DNA of 64,000 nt from NCBI GenBank assembly GCA_914767715.1, contig OU612071.1:4032001-4096000 (forward strand), read 5' to 3'. How positions within the stretch are numbered: the stretch's first letter is position 1; the number at the start of each line of letters is the position of its first letter. Position numbers and translations under genes: made by a program. Shown piece by piece: positions 25,454 to 37,036 of this stretch. Source of the DNA: Membranipora membranacea (taxonomy: Eukaryota; Bryozoa; Gymnolaemata; Cheilostomatida; Membraniporidae). The notes beneath the pieces are model-generated. The model was not told the origin of the DNA and did not search any database. It saw only the letters and a program-made list of their open reading frames with translations.

Positions 25454-26736
25454 AGTGGGTAAGAGCGCAGTGGGTAAGAGCGCAGTGGGTAAGAGCGCAG
25501 TGGGTAAGAGCGCAGTGGGTAGGAGCGCAGTGGGTAAGAGCGCAGTGGGTAAGAGCGCAGTGGGTAGGAGCGCAGTGGGTAAGAGCGCAGTGGGTAAGAG
25601 CGCAGTGGGTAAGAGCGCAGTGGGTAAGAGCGCAGTGGGTAAGAGCGCAGTGGGTAAGAGCGCAGTGGGTAGGAGCGCAGTGGGTAAGAGCGCAGTGGGT
25701 AGGAGCGCAGTGGGTAAGAGCGCAGTGGGTAAGAGCGCAGTGGGTAAGAGCGCAGTGGGTAAGAGCGCAGTGGGTAGGAGCGCAGTGGGTAAGAGCGCAG
25801 TGGGTAAGAGCGCAGTGGGTAAGAGCGCAGTGGGTAAGAGCGCAGTGGGTAAGAGCGCAGTGGGTAAGAGCGCAGTGGGTAGGAGCGCAGTGGGTAAGAG
25901 CGCAGTGGGTAGGAGCGCAGTGGGTAAGAGCGCAGTGGGTAAGAGCGCAGTGGGTAAGAGCGCAGTGGGTAAGAGCGCAGTGGGTAAGAGCGCAGTGGGT
26001 AAGAGCGCAGTGGGTAAGAGCGCAGTGGGTAAGAGCGCAGTGGGTAGGAGCGCAGTGGGTAGGAGCGCAGTGGGTAAGAGCGCAGTGGGTAAGAGCGCAG
26101 TGGGTAAGAGCGCAGTGGGTAAGAGCGCAGTGGGTAAGAGCGCAGTGGGTAAGAGCGCAGTGGGTAAGAGCTCAGTGGGTAAGAGCGCAGTGGGTAGGAG
26201 CGCAGTGGGTAGGAGCGCAGTGGGTAGGAGCGCAGTGGGTAGGAGCGCAGTGGGTAGGAGCGCAGTGGGTAGGAGCGCAGTGGGTAGGAGCGCAGTGGGT
26301 AGGAGCGCAGTGGGTAGGAGCGCAGTGGGTAGGAGCGCAGTGGGTAGGAGCGCAGTGGGTAAGAGCGCAGTGGGTAAGAGCGCAGTGGGTAAGAGCGCAG
26401 TGGGTAAGAGCGCAGTGGGTAAGAGCGCAGTGGGTAAGAGCGCAGTGGGTAAGAGCGCAGTGGGTAAGAGCGCAGTGGGTAAGAGCTCAGTGGGTAAGAG
26501 CGCAGTGGGTAGGAGCGCAGTGGGTAAGAGCGCAGTGGGTAAGAGCGCAGTGGGTAAGAGCGCAGTGGGTAAGAGCGCAGTGGGTAAGAGCGCAGTGGGT
26601 AAGAGCGCAGTGGGTAAGAGCGCAGTGGGTAAGAGCGCAGTGGGTAAGAGCGCAGTGGGTAAGAGCGCAGTGGGTAAGAGCGCAGTGGGTAAGAGCGCAG
26701 TGGGTAAGAGCGCAGTGGGTAAGAGCGCAGTGGGTA
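25454..26736. repeat. 15-bp minisatellite, about 85 copies, A-box-like unit
   Basis: The unit AGTGGGTAAGAGCGC is repeated head to tail for about 1283 bp with very few variants (AAGAGC or AGGAGC; two GCTCAG variants). The 5' edge reads TTGGCGTAGTGGGTAAGAGC, which looks like a tRNA D-arm with the Pol III A-box. The GCTCAG variants are 315 bp (21 units) apart in similar surroundings, pointing to a higher-order duplication. A run of about 11 AGGAGC units lies near 26190-26355. Because 15 is divisible by 3, several frames are open throughout (GKSAV, SYPLR, THCAL); these are not genes. Confidence 0.95.
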
Positions 26737-26754
26737 TAAAAACAATGGTTGACC

Positions 26755-27050
26755 TCTAATACTCTTTTCTTTGCCCACATATACTTATGGAATTGAATTC
26801 TGGGGCCATGCCACCATCACAGATCTCAAACCAGTTTTTATTTTTTTGAAAGATTGTGTTATCTGAACAAAAACCCAATGAACATGGCACATCATTTTTT
26901 TGACTTTTAAGATTTATGCAAATCGAAATGTTTTTTGAATTTTTTACTTCAAAACTCTTTGCAAAAATGTACTGAACTGTGTTCCTGATGAATCTAAATT
27001 GGAAAAATGTCACAACACTAGAAATAATGAATCAAAGTTGAAAAAGCCGA
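26755..27050 (+). mobile_element. Non-LTR retrotransposon 3' fragment
   Basis: Directly after the minisatellite the + strand reads YGIEFWGHATITDLKP, then a decayed stretch ending in a HNTRNNESKLKKP-like phrase, as at the C-terminus of CR1/L2-type reverse transcriptases. Stops and frame shifts show a dead fragment. The same phrase type (EFWGHASDS) occurs in the longer copy at 44430-45575. Confidence 0.7.
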
Positions 27051-27588
27051 CAATAATCGGGATTAGAGGTCCTTGTTGTGCATGGCGTGTCACTGTACAT
27101 CATGTACCTAAGGGGAGTAAAGATTGGCTCTCAGACTTGCCTGCCCCTGAGCCTAACTTCCTGTATGTAGGGGCAGTGGTGACTACAGCTGGTGTGGGCA
27201 CTTGTCCTGCGTGTCCTTGCCGGTATTTCTTGTATTTGAACTTTGTGCTCGACAGTTTGGCTGTCAACACTCTAGCTGCAGGCTATTAGACTGTCTCCTT
27301 GCTATTTTATATATTTCTAATGCAATAATTTACCTTTTATGATTCAATCCTTTTTGTCTTTCTCTCAATCAATTGCACTTTGTCTATAAACATTATCAAT
27401 TTTATCTTAAGCAATGATCACACATGAAAGAAAAAAAAAATAGAGCAAATTGTCTCCCAATATTCATGAAAATTCGCCATGTGATTACTTTGCTCCAGTA
27501 ACCCTGATTTTGTCAATGCAAACTCTTCATTCAAGCTCAATTTGAATCACATTTGTATCTTTATTTTCAGTTGACCCCGTAGACTTAA

Positions 27589-29681
27589 TATACTCCCTAG
27601 ACAGCCCAATAAGCATTCAATACTGTCCCACTTAAATACACGACATGACGTAATTAGTTTGTGCAGTGAGTCATCATTTGCTGTATATCTATCAATGAAA
27701 TAATGTAAAAAATCAAGGGAGGCTGGGCATGATATCAGCTCCTGTCCAGCCCCGTATTAGTCTATCACAAAGAAAATTGGTGAGTGTATGTAAAAGACCT
27801 TTTTGCACAAGATGGTATTAAAAATAAATAATTTTTCTTCTAAGGCGACTCCAGAACGAGAACTTTTTATGATAAGATACAATCATCAGCAAAAAAAACA
27901 TTGAAACCATTAGAGCCATTTACCCCCAGCACTTCCATCACTACTATTCAAATGCAAAGGATACCTACAACACAATATCACAAATACTTTGTTGGATGAG
28001 CCAGATCTAAGCACCACCACTACCATCATAATCCTTGATTTCTGCAAAATTATTCCTAGTTGTGACTGAACAAAACCAGTCTGCTCAGCTAGGATTGCTT
28101 GTTTACTGTAAATTCTATTGTCGCTCCACTCCATGAGGAAGAATGGATTGAAAATGCCAACTACAGATAGCTGTTGTTCCTGAATACGTATGATGGAGCT
28201 AGAGTACTTGACGTATAGATTGAAATTATTGTACTTCAGTACCGAAGTCTGAATCTAATGTCCTTTTCCATGGCCATACTTATTTCTGCCAATGCCAGTA
28301 AGGTTCTTTGAGTTTATTATTGCGATATCGACGTCCACAGTGAGTGTCAATTCAAGTGATAGTTGTGGGGTAGATTTCCTGCAATGATCATTGATATTAT
28401 TCTTATTGCTGCATTTACATTATTTTTATGCCATAGCTAATAATTTCGGCGGTCCCTGTACACATCTTTAGCTGCTCAAGGTACTGCAGCACACTTGACA
28501 GTGGTTACTGTTTCATTGAAATTGTCCCCTTACAGAGGGATTGTTTACTCATTGTGCCAAAGAGGGTTCTACACTTATAGCAATTATTCATACTACTATA
28601 CCCTTAGCTCACATGACAAAGATTTATTGCAGGTCGCCGAGGTTTGTGCTTGTGAGCAGCTGTGATGCATATGAGCACGCAACTCTCGGTTGAATCAGCA
28701 ATGACGATTTTTTTTCAGCAACACTTTGCCGGCATTCTTGATTTTTTTTTCCAGTTTCGAGAGATAATAGAATCGCTGCTTCCATCCCATTTCCTCAAAT
28801 GATGACATGTTTTGTTGCAATATCTATTTTTTCTCCACTGCTGTTTCTGTGTAATAGGTCAGGGATGCCTGAAATATTCTTGTTAGGTATTCTTTTATAG
28901 CAGAGTCCCTCGCATAACCAATAAAAAATTAGACTACAAATTTGGAAATTATATGAATTATTGGAAAGGCAATATTATACCAGAGTTGGTTCAGGACAGA
29001 GCATTGTATGTCCTCCGTTATGACCAAATGAACTAGAGGGCGTCAATCAAGGCGATGGTGTGCATTCGCTATCACTTATTAAATGTTCCTCTCCCGCCTT
29101 CAACTCATGCCTGTTATCAACTGAATCTGACGCTTATTATTATTGACCATGCCCACATTTGATGAAAATATTGAATTGATCATAATCTAAAAATTGTTGT
29201 GCAGGCAGGATGTCTAATATCATTCTTTGCTGTAGCAGAATAAGAAACCATACATAGCTACCACAGGGCTATCTGCAAAAATAGGCATCAAGTTCATATT
29301 AAAAAAATAAATAACATAAATATGATGATGGTGGTGGTGCTTAGATCTGCTCATCCAACAAAGTATTTGTGATATTGTGTTGTAGGTATCCTTTGCATTT
29401 GAATAGTAGTGATGGAAGTGCTGGGGGTAAATGGCTCTATTGGTTTCAATGTTTATTTGCTGATGATTGTATCTTATCATAAAAAGTTCTCGTTCTGGAG
29501 TCGCCTAAGGAGAAGAATAATTTATTTCTAATACCATCTCGTGCGGAAAGGTCTTTATTTCATTGATAGATATATAGCAAACTATGACTCGCTGCACAAA
29601 CTAATTACGTCATGTCGCAGTAATTAAGTGGGACACATTATGTTCAGTGAAGCATAAGCATTGTCCTGTCTAGGGAGTATA
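27589..29681. mobile_element. Large inverted-repeat element, about 2.1 kb
   Basis: The left arm (about 27589-28030) is repeated inverted at about 29325-29681; shared landmarks are TATACTCCCTAGACAG, ACTAATTACGTCATG, GGCGACTCCAGAACGAGAAC and GATACAATCATCAGC. The left arm has about 93 extra bp (near 27702-27794) that the right lacks. TTAA lies at both outer ends (27585-27588, 29682-29685). The 1.3-kb centre has no recognisable transposase. It is probably a non-autonomous DNA transposon. Confidence 0.8.
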
Positions 29682-30334
29682 TTAAGTCTATGGTTGACCC
29701 GAGCTGAAGCTGGTCTCCTTCACCCGATCATGAATGCTCTGAAGTTTGGTTAAACTCTTGCAAAACAAAGGAGAGACCACAATTGCTACCTTCTTAATCA
29801 TGCAGCTGTATCATGCACATCATGCACACTGTTTCAATGACATTCTGCCCGCATGTAGGCAGAATCTCAGCTTGCTAACTTTTGGAGTTGCCCTTTCCTA
29901 TCGTAAATGTTTCCCAGTTCAGTTGTCAACCTGAAGATAATCACTATTTGGTATGGCTAATATATCCATGGTTTGACCTTTATTAAAATACTGATATACA
30001 TGAAATTGTAATAGTGGATGGCTCACAGAGTGAAAGAAAATTAAAACAAATTGTATTATTGAATAAGCATGAAATGATACATATCTATGGTGTAAAAATC
30101 AACCACTTACAAAATTAGGATGCAAAAATATTGCAGTAAGTCATATTAATTAGCGATTACATTTATTCAGAAACACATGACTCATGGACTGCCATTGGCA
30201 GTCAGGTAGCACGAGGCTGTGGTTTATCAGCTTTGCTGGGGGAGGCCTTGATCTATAGGATCCTTCGGTCCGAACTACTCGTTTACCTCTAGGAGGAGTA
30301 TAACTGTCAGCCTACAGAAACATAAAAACCCATA

Positions 30335-31352
30335 TTGGATTTTATATTTGTTTACGATTCGAAGATTATGAGCGGGTTGATGGCGGAGGATCAAAGCTGC
30401 TGTTTGGTTATAAAGCAATATATGAAGTCCCAACAAGAAGTCAAGACAGGAGTCCGCCAAGGGTGTGTTATATACCCTTTCCTCTTCATAATTGCCACAG
30501 ACTTCAACATGAAACAGATCAGTGACAACACAGGAGCGGATTGAGATGGTACTTCACAACTAAATTGAATTATTTGGCTTATATTGATGACATAGCTCTC
30601 TTCGCTAGGACTTGGAGAGGCATGCAGGATTATACGGAACAGCTATCAGAAACAGCAAAGGCCATAGGATTGAGGATAAATAAAGAAAAGACTAAGGTAC
30701 TAAAAGCTGGAGTACATACTGCAGCGTCTTCTAGCATAAAGGTTGATGGAGTGGAATTACAGTAGGTTGAACAGTTCATATACCTCGGAGGCCAAGTAGA
30801 CAAGGGTGGAGGATCAGATGGTGATGTCACAGAGCATTAAGAAAAGCTACAGTGGCCTTTTACAGACTAATTAAGGTTTGGAACAGTTCTCAATTAGCAA
30901 TCATCTGAAGATTAAGATCTTCAAATCTAATGTGATATCAGTTCTACTCTATGGATGTGAAACTTGGAAGCTCACTAAAGTTCAAATGGAGAAACTACAA
31001 CTATTCCAAACTAAGTATACCAGGAGAATACTAAAACTGAGATGGTTCCATAAGACTACCAACAAGAATCTTCTTGGAATAATCAAGCAACACAAGATGG
31101 AGCACACTCTGGAAAGTCGAAGATGGCGATATCTGGGGCACACTTTGAGGAGAAAGGCTTTGAGCATGGCTGTCTGCTGACTGCCAGGAAGACCTAAAGA
31201 AACTTGGAGGAGAGTGGTTATGAAGCGATTGAAGACAGTTGGTGTGATGACCTGGAATGAGGCAGCAGATATAGCGAAAGATAGGGAGAAGTGGAAAGCA
31301 ACTGGGAAGCTGTTATGGGAGCCGCTATGTGTCACGAGACATTCAGCATCAT
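30335..31352 (+). mobile_element. Non-LTR retrotransposon, decayed reverse transcriptase C-terminal half
   Basis: In shifting frames the + strand gives VKTGVRQGCVIYPFLF (RT motif before the active site), LAYIDDIALFA (the usual YADD box with an Ile in place of Ala), LRINKEKTKVLKAG, then SVLLYGCETWKLTK, RRILKLRW, RRWRYLGHTLRR and GRPKETWRRVV. This order is the usual RT thumb plus C-terminal region of non-LTR elements. Several stops and shifts make it a pseudogene. The 5' part is missing. Confidence 0.85.
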
Positions 31353-31668
31353 AAGTCAAGTAAGTCAACAAGAAGCTCTCTGGGAAATATACAATGAATT
31401 TGATATACATATATATCCAGGGTCTGTTGTGATTGACATTAGCATAGTTGAAGACTGCCGTCTTATATCTTGTTTTTACCTGTTTAAAGAGCTGTGTGGC
31501 AGTTGGTGATCTCCATAATTGTGGATGGCTAACACCAGCTTCATCATCGCTGCTCATCAGGGCAGAATCGAGGTGCAGCTCCATAACTCCCTTCACTCCA
31601 ATTATTTCCATAAGCCTAGTCTTTCTGCGCTTGAGCTTCTGCGAATATGATAAATAAATGTTCTTTTT

Positions 31669-31764
31669 AGTCACACCTAGTCATTTGATAAGCCCAACAC
31701 TAATTTTGTTTTAAAACAAAGCCAGTGTTGGGCCTATGATAGGTCTAAGTCACACCTATGTTCT
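31669..31764. repeat. Hairpin flanked by 11-bp direct repeats
   Basis: AGTCACACCTA occurs on both sides of a segment of about 70-75 bp whose core (AGCCCAACACT and AGTGTTGGGCC) forms a stem around an AT-rich loop. This looks like a very small insertion with target duplication. Confidence 0.5.
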
Positions 31765-33207
31765 CAGTTTAATAATGGTGGCTATCTGAATTGCTACATT
31801 GTTAATCTCCGAGCACTGTTACCAATCCTATTTTTTCACTGTTGCCAATATGATGAAAAAAATACTCCTGCCTCTACGCAAGAAGCAGTGTCACTGAAAT
31901 CGTTATGTCATACTTTTTAGGATTTCTTTTATCATTTTTATCGATTCTGTATATAGATGGATTGTTATAGTTTTTTGCGTGTTCAAGTGAAGGCTCAATC
32001 TGATCAGTTTTGACTAAATTCATTGATTGATCTTTTTGTAAATGAACTTATATACTGCCATGCATTTTTTGTATGTAAGATTAGTAAAAAACTTTTTGTA
32101 TATTTAATATCATTTTCATAGAAGGCATCAGCTTGTGCTACTATATTCATTAAACACATTAAAACATATAGTATGTGAGTATTTCTACCTACCCGGTTCT
32201 AAGCAAAGTCCACATTTCTTCTCTTGACCATAGCAAAATAGTGAACAAAAAACGGCATTCAGATATTTGTAGCTTCTACTGTTGAATAACAATTGCATGT
32301 ATTTGTATGAGATCATGAGTAAACCAGTGACTTCCCACATACTGCATCATCTGTAGCATGATAATGTGCCCTACAGTACAATAGTGGAAGGGCAACTCCA
32401 AAATCCAGCAAGCGCGGGCAGAATGTCGTTGAAATTCCAAATCTGATCTCAGACAGGAATTATTAGTGCTGCAGTAAATTTTTTTCGAGGCAATATTTTT
32501 AAGAAACATCATATTCCAGGCAGGACAATATTTTTATCAGTTGCTGCACAACTCGTTCTTTGAACAGTTTCATACCATTAGTATCAGACTCTTTAATGAT
32601 AAAGCCTTCTTACAGTCACTTTAATTTTGCTTCGTCATTGAAGACAAGCAATAAAAGAATCCCTCTCCTTTATATCATTCTTCTTAACACACTCAATAAA
32701 AGATCTTTGTTAGTACATATTTACCATCATATATTTATGTCTGCAATCAGAACTTTCAGTTTGATTGGAATTTCATATAATAATATAGTTGAGTGCAAAA
32801 ATACCTACATTATTATGTTCTATTTCAAAAGAATTCATGTCACAACTTTTCCAACTAGACTCTGTACAGCTTTCTTGATGGAGCTAAAGACACCAGCCTC
32901 AGTCTGGGTAACAGCTAGAAATAGAAAAATATTTGTGAGTAAAAACTAAGCATCATTGTGGCCCGGTTGTCATGGACAAAATCAAGATGATTGTAAAATG
33001 GTAACCACCTGGCGGCTTCTTATGAATAATAAAATGCAAGTCATTGACAAATTTCAAACTTACCAACAGCTGCAATGATTAGGGATAACTCATAACCATT
33101 ATTGACAATTGAGGTTTCAGGATGTCAACCAATTTGCGAGGGGAATGTACAGTGATTACCATTGTCAAGGATAGCAGAAGATTATGGTACAAAATATCCC
33201 CAAATCA

Positions 33208-33330
33208 TTCAACAATCATCCTGGGTCAGTGTTTCAGTGATTTGATATCAACTCCATGGAAGTTTAAGATTATAGCTTGGATTCAATCCGTAAAAGGACT
33301 GCCCGGTCCGGGTTTGAAATTGAGAACTCG
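33208..33330. repeat. Dispersed repeat, copy 1
   Basis: About 120 bp with landmarks TGATTTGATATCAACTCCATGG and GTAAAAGGACTGCC recurs at 38296-38421 in the same orientation. The copies lie on either side of the minus-strand peptide gene. Origin unknown. Confidence 0.75.
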
Positions 33331-33436
33331 CATTTGCCTCCTTCATTCATTCAGGTATCACAAATGTTTATATATCAGATTTAGATAAGTATATTTTGGT
33401 TTATCACAGCATTGCTCTTTGTACTCTTAGGCAAGA

Positions 33437-33716
33437 ATGAAGGTATTCGGATTTGTCACCCTGATCTTTGCTACTGTTGGTAAGTTTGAACTTCAACAAT
33501 GACTTTCATTTCACCATTCATGAAAAACTGCCATGAACTACCTCGATCCAATCGTCCTGGTTTTCTCCGTGCCCACCAAGCAGCAATCGGGATCAATTTT
33601 AACTCACATATTTATTTCCAGCTATAGCACAGATTGAGGCTGGTATTTTTAACTCCAGCAAGAAAGCTGTAAAGAGTCCAGTTGGAAATGTTGTCACCGG
33701 AATTCTATTGAAATAG
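33437..33716 (+). CDS. Small secreted cationic peptide precursor 1 (45 aa, two coding exons)
   Basis: Exon 33437-33479 ends in phase 1 at GTAAGT; exon 33622-33716 follows a TTTATTTCCAG acceptor and ends in TAG. The acceptor GTACTCTTAG directly before the start (33430) implies an upstream non-coding exon. Residues 1-21 form a signal peptide (MKVFGFVTLIFATVA, then QIEA). The remaining 24 residues start GIFNSSKKAVK and end VVTGILLK, with Lys at mature positions 7, 8, 11 and 24, alternating with hydrophobic residues and with one Pro in the middle. This composition suggests a membrane-active, antimicrobial-type peptide; that function is inference. No dibasic propeptide or cysteines are present. 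AATAAA lies at 33797-33802. A paralogue lies at 40175, and the minus-strand gene at 37037-37439 has the same exon design. Confidence 0.85.
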
Positions 33717-33796
33717 AATAGGATAATGGATGTATTCTGTCCTCAACTTTATTATGTGAACTCTCTGTCAAACTGATAGTTCTGATCGTAGACATA

Positions 33797-33802
33797 AATA
33801 AA
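33797..33802 (+). terminator. Polyadenylation signal of peptide gene 1
   Basis: AATAAA about 80 nt after the stop codon of the peptide gene, a normal distance for a short 3' UTR. Confidence 0.65.
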
Positions 33803-34899
33803 TCACGGTAAATATGCACTAGAAACACTGGTTGTTGATTCTGTTGATATAAGTGTTATTCACCATGGAAATGTCAATACATAGAAGTTTACTATTGAAA
33901 AGTCATAACTGTATATTGAGTGGGTACAATGTCAAAACTAACCATCCTTTTGCTCTTTTAAAATACATTTGCCACATGTCACTTATCTGTTAAATACAGT
34001 TACATACACGTTGTGGTATTTTTATTGAATGGCAATTCCGATCTTACCATGACTCAGAAAGCATCATGATCAAAGACTCTGTATAATAGCAGCCCTAGAA
34101 TCTTTGGAAAGCAAGTGGATTCTTCCTGAGGGAGTTTTAAACCGACATCGAATCTGGTTCATAATGATTCCTCATCAAGTAAGGACTGGACCAACTCCGG
34201 CTCAGGTACAAAAATATGACACAGTCATGGTTGGGACAACCATTTAAACCTCAAATTACCAATAACAATTTATCTCATGTACAACGCTTAGAAAACATAA
34301 TTCTGAAAAATTTTGTTATGTGTTTTATGGCAAACTTTATTGTTATTATTTAAATTATGATGTCATATCATTATATATCAAAAAATAGATATGTGTGCAA
34401 CATACTATGCTACATAATTTCCTTTGTTTATTATACGTGCATGACTTGAGACGTAAGCTTTTTACTGTATAGTGAATTAACAGTGTGTACATATTGTAGA
34501 TTTGGCTTGCTCTTGTCTATTGAAGTTTTCAGTCAATACAAATATGTTCAGTTCATAAAGAAAAGTTGAATCTAGTCTACTATATAGAGATGTGTATATG
34601 TTTGTTGCATGATTTTGAGGCCTATAACAAGAGCCTGACTGTATAGTAATGGCTTTGATGAGGTCTGGCCCGATTAGTACTGTATCCTGAATCACTTTGA
34701 AGTTCAGCTCTCCCAGTATCACACTATTCATCATACAGCAGAAAAACTGTTGCCTTTTAGTTAAATGTTCCAAGATTAAGCCGTCCTGTCATACAATTTT
34801 ATCAGGAGGCAGATGAATTGGTCACAAACTTTGACTCGCCGAGGTTATAATAAACTACAAACTCAGACTCCAAGGTCAAAGCTAATTATAAATATTGAT

Positions 34900-34975
34900 A
34901 AAAATTGTAACAGCGCTGGTAATCGATCGCATCGGCAGGTTTCAATCCCTGTCTGAGCCCGGCTTACTTCCTGTT
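34900..34975 (+). repeat. tRNA-like 3' half (SINE remnant)
   Basis: GCGCTGGTAATCGATCGCAT followed by GGCAGGTTTCAATCCC resembles an anticodon arm plus a Pol III B-box. The 5' half is not recognisable, so this is not a functional tRNA gene. Confidence 0.4.
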
Positions 34976-35644
34976 AGTTCAGATTGCTCAGACATAGTGA
35001 GGCATCTCATGCTGCTATATCATCTTTCCGTCGTTTGCAACAAAAAAAGAATCTGATCAGAATTTGATGAGTTACCTGACAAAAAGAAAATGCAGTAAAA
35101 TTTAGGACATTTTAATTCATTTCCTGCCTCATACTTCACAAATTATCTTCAACGGTGCCTTTTGCCTTGAACAGAGATTTACAGAACAATAAAAAGCCTC
35201 AGGATTTGATGAAAGATATTGCTCCCTCACCGTCATCTAAATCCGTCCTATTGTTTGCAAAAATGTCGTTTTGCCATGAATGCTATTCCTTCTTCATACC
35301 TGAAGTCTATTTCATGTGCTGGGTAAATGAAATTAAAGCCTAACTTGGTCGCAGCCATAAGATTTTGTAGCAACTATTGACAAAAGAAAAAAATAACTTT
35401 TTTAAATGAAATCGACACTTCTATTTCAGTTCAGAGGGTGGTCTCAAAAGATTGAAACTTGATGTAAAAGAATTTACAGAGCTATGTGTTAGATATAATC
35501 CAAGAGACCTCCCAACATCAACAATTTTTTGGTAGATCAAATTTGAATAGGACACAGTAACAGGTACTTAGAGTTACTGTCATTGCCCTAAAGAGGTTAA
35601 CCATGGCTATTTTCAAATATAATATTATACTGACAGTTAGTTAA

Positions 35645-36143
35645 GGTAATGTCAAAGACCGATCCGAATATCAGCATTTATCATATTATATTGTTGGAAA
35701 GCTGCCGAGCTACCGAAAATGATTACCTAATCAAAAATTGATTCGATGACGTTGTCTCATTCTAGGGAAGAAATGAGGCAGAAAACGCTGTCTTTGTCGA
35801 TGCAGATGGATGATTCAAATTGCTAGCAAGATTTTTTCAAAACAGGTGGAATGCATACTTAGAGATTGCGTTCATTGTAAAATTTGATTTTCTTTCACAA
35901 ATGACTAGTCTTAATTGACTTTTCACGTCACGCCATGCATTTTTTTATGAAGCCGTGAAAATATGTGAAATTTAAATCATTGATTCAGAACAGATTATAG
36001 GCTCGAAATAAATTTAAATATAATTTTCTCTTAGAGTACACTTCAAATGTCATACACAGTTGTTCAGGTATTCATTATCAGTGGCTCAGCAGCGGTATAC
36101 GGTATATGATATGTTGATATTCGGATCGGTTGTTGACATTACC
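35645..36143. mobile_element. MITE related to the palindromic family 5
   Basis: Termini GGTAATGTCAAAGACCGATC and GATCGGTTGTTGACATTACC are inverted repeats, with TTAA at 35641-35644 and the near-match TTGA at 36144-36147. Internal phrases (GTTGGAAAGCTGCC, GATGACGTTG, GAAATGAGGC) are shared with the foldback element at 56207-57554, so the families are related. Confidence 0.75.
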
Positions 36144-37036
36144 TTGAGGGACTTCTTAAAATTACATTAATTCGAAAACGGATGTCTGATCTAAGATGAT
36201 GTCTGTTTCCTCTTATCCCAAGTAATTCATCAAAATTCCTCAAGTTATTATCGGAGATTTAAAACCATATCACTTTTGAAATGGCCGACCTGATTTGGAT
36301 TTGTATAATTTATAGCTTGCACATCATAGTTTGACTGGTTGCAGCAGCTGGAGTTGTGGCCATTTCATGTATAATGAAAGTGAAACGTTATTATCGACAA
36401 CTTTTACAGCTACTCAACAGATAACTGCAGATAACTCACTCTCTAGTGTGATATGCATTAAAACAATATAGATGAGTAACATTTTGCGATTTATTTGAGT
36501 TTTTATCGGAGGTCAACCAATAACTAAAGATTTAGTTTTAGACACTATCTGAAGTGTCAAGTATGCCAACGGGTTACTCTTATTAATATCTTTGAGTCTC
36601 TAGTCAATCAGATACATATGATGGTATTATGGTAACTGATCTTCAAACCATTGCTGCAAAACCTAAGTTGCATTCCATTGTAGATAATTCAACAAGAATT
36701 ATTTGTGAAGATAGGTACCTTATGTATCCCCTTCAAATCCATTGTGTAAATAAAATTGATGAGACGTTAAATCTAATATTACAAATCAACTGACGCGTGA
36801 GCTGATGAGATAACACGGTTTTATTTCCAGTGAAAATAATGTTTTCATCAAATAAAACTGAGGTCAGTGAGAGTTCTGTTATTTCTTTTGAGAATTTATC
36901 TGGTCTGTGCCCTGCAATGTATGAAGCGATAATATAGTCATTTGAGAGATCAATCAGCGGTTAAAGCAGTCGCTGTTGTAAAAAAACTCTTTTGAACTGC
37001 TCTGACTAGATTTGAAGCTTACCTTCATGGTTTTCT

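Larger units (their letters stand above)
31353..33430. other. Region upstream of peptide gene 1; no gene recognised
   Basis: It holds a short insertion-like hairpin near 31669-31764 and the 5' copy of a dispersed repeat (33208-33330, shared with 38296-38421). Open frames here have no recognisable protein similarity and no convincing splice sites. Confidence 0.4.
33346..34070 (+). repeat. Segmental duplication carrying peptide gene 1
   Basis: The segment from CTCCTTCATTCATTCA through the gene to ATCTTACCATGAC is recognisably repeated at 40075-40812, exons, intron and 3' flank included. Exons are the best-conserved part. Confidence 0.8.
34071..37030. other. Intergenic region between peptide genes 1 and 3
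   Basis: No gene was recognised. It contains a tRNA-like half (34900-34975) and a TTAA-type MITE (35645-36143). Confidence 0.4.

Noticed and set aside
25420-26778. Open frames of over 430 codons on both strands with GKSAV or SYPLR repeats
   Set aside because: They arise only because a 15-bp repeat has no stop in several frames; there is no non-repeat coding sequence or splice context.
26999-27289. 96-codon + strand open frame after the retrotransposon tail
   Set aside because: The first third is LINE sequence; the Cys- and Val-rich remainder recalls a transposon-derived fragment, but nothing specific could be supported.
30982-31674. 230-codon minus-strand open frame
   Set aside because: It is the antisense shadow of a plus-strand reverse transcriptase fragment and continues into unrelated sequence.
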